A program made the position numbers and the translations under genes. 64,000 nt of DNA from Flavobacterium hercynium (lineage in GTDB: Bacteria; Bacteroidota; Bacteroidia; Flavobacteriales; Flavobacteriaceae). The notes below the pieces were generated by a model. That model had not been told where the DNA came from and made no database searches. It saw nothing but the letters and a program-made list of their open reading frames with translations. Shown piece after piece: positions 63,701 to 64,000 of this stretch; within the stretch, counting starts at the first letter, position 1, and every line of letters begins with the position of its first letter. The DNA lies in NCBI RefSeq assembly GCF_002217285.1, contig NZ_MUGW01000002.1, positions 186,001-250,000 on the forward strand. Direction: 5' to 3'.

Positions 63701-64000
63701 TCGCTTGTATTGGCATTATTAAAACCGGATCGTGCTGTAACAATTTCTCTAATATTCTGATTTAAAAAATAACCGGGTTTACCAATAAATTTAGGATCAT
63801 ATTTATTGTTGTCGTTGGCACTCGGCCTATTTATAGTCCCCGTATTAAAAAATCCTGTAGTTGGCGTTACAACAACAATTTCATTATCATTGATCCCTGT
63901 TTTTTGCGCTTCACCTAAATCCTGAAGCGCTATAATATTTCTTAAATTGTTTCCTCCGCCTGTTGTTGTTACTCTGTTTTGTTTGTTGGTTACCCAAACT
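57757..64000 (-). CDS. sprA: SprA, T9SS translocon/gliding protein (5' end outside the window)
   Basis: The giant outer-membrane channel of the type IX secretion system, needed for gliding and for secretion of SprB-like adhesins. The frame is open to base 64000 without a stop or an ATG start before the edge; the visible part is 2080 residues, and F. johnsoniae SprA has about 2400, so roughly 300 residues are missing. Conserved pieces are GYISLQQRLANDEILAVAYEYT, NPNFGLVRNLMVGVKS and a long barrel to the C-terminus (FTLRYNFGN). An upstream TTG at 63615 is not a real start. Confidence 0.96.
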   Translation of the reverse strand, partial: VWVTNKQNRVTTTGGGNNLRNIIALQDLGEAQKTGINDNEIVVVTPTTGFFNTGTINRPSANDNNKYDPKFIGKPGYFLNQNIREIVTARSGFNNANTSEGTDYSVLENARKLTSAEFSYNPQLGYISLQQRLANDEILAVAYEYTIGDQVYQVGEFGSDGVDGTVVTGDNSSNQTIITQSLILKMLKSSLTNVQNPVWNLMMKNVYQIPQAYQLKQDDFRLNILYTDPSPINYIKPVPGTTFPANASADNKVDETVLLNVFNMDRLNYNNDPQGGGDGFFDYIPGITVDAQNGRIIFTSKEPFGELLFRKLQNQGSLEDYNNPDTYNANQKQYVFRNMYRNTQSGALQDSDKNKFLLRGKYKSSGGGGIPIGAFNVPQGSVVVTAAGRVLVEGVDYSVDYQLGRVQILDPSLQASNTPIEVSLENNSIFGQQTRRFMGFNIEHKISENFVVGGTYLKMTERPFTQKSSYGQESVNNTIFGFNGNFSTEVPFFTRLVNKLPNLDTDVPSNLSIRGEVAFLKPDAPKASEFEGEATIYVDDFEGSQSTIDMRSAFAWSLASTPFVNSLTDNTFNASSNTMEYGYKRAKLAWYTIDPVFYASKPSGISNDDLSLNTTRRVYSKELYPNTDIAQGQVQVINTLDLTYFPSERGPYNNNPSFNTEVKTGNFGGIMRALNSTNFEQGNVEYIQFWVLDPYVGNGQAQVSNAGKIYFNLGEVSEDILKDGRKQYENGLGPDQVLVNPQPLWGDVPASQSLIYAFDTNADNRKNQDVGLDGLPDAKEGAVYTNYASEPDPAADNYQYYLNANGGVQDRYKHYNGLEGNSPVSIDDPNRGSTTLPDVEDINRDNTMNTINAYYEYSIDIRPGMQVGQNYITDIREVTNVELPNGSSTTARWIQFKIPVSQPQNTIGNITDFRSIRFMRMFMTGFNDQMTVRFGALDLVRGEWRRYTSTLDANDVNPDDDNTDFNVIAVNVQENGTKCPVNYVIPPGVQREQLYNNNTIINQNEQSLALQVSGGGLQAGDSRGVFKNVSVDMRQYKKLKMFLHAESLPNENTLLDDEMVGFIRFGNDFTQNFYQVEIPLKVTRTGGSCSITPDQVWMDQNNIDLALDLLTKMKIKAMSIDINSDKRDINGIYYPDDDLSLNGGDGDSKLRLGIKGNPNFGLVRNLMVGVKSAADHKDIKGEVWFNELRMSDMENKGGMAAILNIDTNMADFATVSATGRKSTIGFGSLEQGANERDREDVQQYNIVTNLNLGKLLPPKWGVNLPFNYAVGEETITPEYDPFNQDIKLDQLLNETTNQAEKDNIRNRAIDYTKRRSINFIGVRKDRPQEKKPHIYDVENLTFSQSYNQVERHDYEIESYVDEQSNTAVNYAYTFQNKEVVPFKKTKFMKKSEYWKMLSDFNFNYLPSNITFNTNILRQSNRQQYRQVDVEGIGLDPLYRRNFAFNYQYGFGYNLTKSLKLNYTASSNNIVRNFLNDDNSPKEDFTIWDDYWDIGTPNNHTQQLIVNYDLPINKIPVFSFVKATYSYTADYNWQRSSTALSEFVDENGTEYNLGNVIQNANSNTLASTFNMTMLYKYLGLVPGGKKPAKPKTTAPPKPGEKIVNTAKPVVNKNPFYDGLIGILTSVKNVQVNYTTTSGTVLPGYTPSVGFLGSSRPSLGFVFGSQEDVRYEAAKRGWLTNYADFNQNFEQVSTKLLKVTANIDLLPDLKVDLTMDRSFSENSSEQYSVREDGMYMPQSPYTYGMFSISTVLIKTAFSTSNETESEAFDAFRNNRLIIANRLAEGRYGAVVPRYGDANNPIPAETDPNYALYVSNQGYPMGYGKSNQAVLLPAFLAAYSGADASSTSTGIFKNFPIPNWSVKYNGLMRYKFFKDKFKRFSLQHNYRASYTINQFRSNFDYSKDPNGVDINTNFFNKTIMSNVNLVEQFSPLIRMDFELKSSFRLLTEVKKDRALSMSFDNNLLTEVKGLEYIVGVGYRFKDVIFSSTLADNPTGIIKSDINIKADFSLRNNETLVRYLDYDNNQLAAGQNIWSVKLTADYSFSKNLTAIFYYDHSFSKAVISTSFPLTNIRSGFTLRYNFGN

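Noticed and set aside
1..64000. CRISPR arrays, tRNA/rRNA genes, transposases, integrases or attachment sites
   Set aside because: None seen: no regular spaced repeats, no cloverleaf or rRNA-like sequence, and no transposase or integrase motif in any plausible frame.
63600..64000. A TTG start at 63615 for sprA
   Set aside because: The same frame continues without a stop to the window edge and the residues before it (EFSYNPQLGYIS) match the SprA family, so the gene is simply cut off.

Overview
The window is a 64 kb stretch of an AT-rich chromosome from a Bacteroidota bacterium, almost certainly a Flavobacterium close to F. johnsoniae. The evidence is: part of the type IX secretion/gliding gene sprA with remB nearby (remB-deoC-vanZ-gcvH-sprA), a PorP/SprF-like protein, many SCxx-type lipoproteins and DUF-only Bacteroidota families (DUF4249, DUF4270, DUF4403, DUF4907, DUF6089, DUF6268), promoters of the Bacteroidota type (TTG, 17-23 nt, TAnnTTTG) and no Shine-Dalgarno-like sites. 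No tRNA, rRNA, CRISPR array, transposase or phage block was seen. All identifications are from reading the sequence; no database search was run.

Layout. 1-12.1 kb: the end of an AsmA-like gene, a DUF2797 protein, a GH3 protein, SerB, a four-gene VOC/SRPBCC operon, the proteostasis cluster tig-clpP-clpX, a small membrane protein and an alpha/beta hydrolase. 12.3-17 kb: a lipoprotein and a TonB-dependent receptor/DUF4249 pair. 17-27.7 kb: a conserved envelope block (pdxJ, CBS protein, nadK, DUF6089, uppS, bamA, two ompH/skp genes, murI), interrupted between ompH and murI by two tandem paralogous genes that look like NlpC/P60-type cysteine hydrolases. 27.7-30.3 kb: an outer-membrane protein and a DUF4270 lipoprotein. 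30.5-35.4 kb: a beta-barrel protein, a six-repeat Kelch lipoprotein, a DUF4907 protein, a LytS-type histidine kinase, an intradiol-dioxygenase-like lipoprotein and a LytTR response regulator, probably one signalling module. 35.4-39.9 kb: gamma-carbonic anhydrase, PorP/SprF protein, Nfu, MscS, TsaB and a small membrane protein. 39.9-47 kb: a MacAB-TolC-like export operon with doubled permease and doubled adaptor. 47.2-53.8 kb: a DUF4403 lipoprotein and the cytochrome-oxidase accessory/biogenesis genes (SCO, SCO-like, DUF420, CxxC mini-protein, COX IV, two COX III, cyoE). 53.9-64 kb: remB, deoC, vanZ, gcvH and the C-terminal four fifths of sprA, which runs off the end.

Most of the window is ordinary core Flavobacterium genome. 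The parts that most deserve a second look are the twin cysteine-hydrolase-like genes with a duplicated upstream element (25.4-26.6 kb), the Kelch/DUF4907/LytS/LytTR module with a shared 12-nt promoter box (30.5-35.4 kb), a 13-bp palindrome enclosing the -7 box of the tig promoter (10.76-10.80 kb), and a terminator-like hairpin placed between promoter and start codon of mscS (38.04-38.10 kb).
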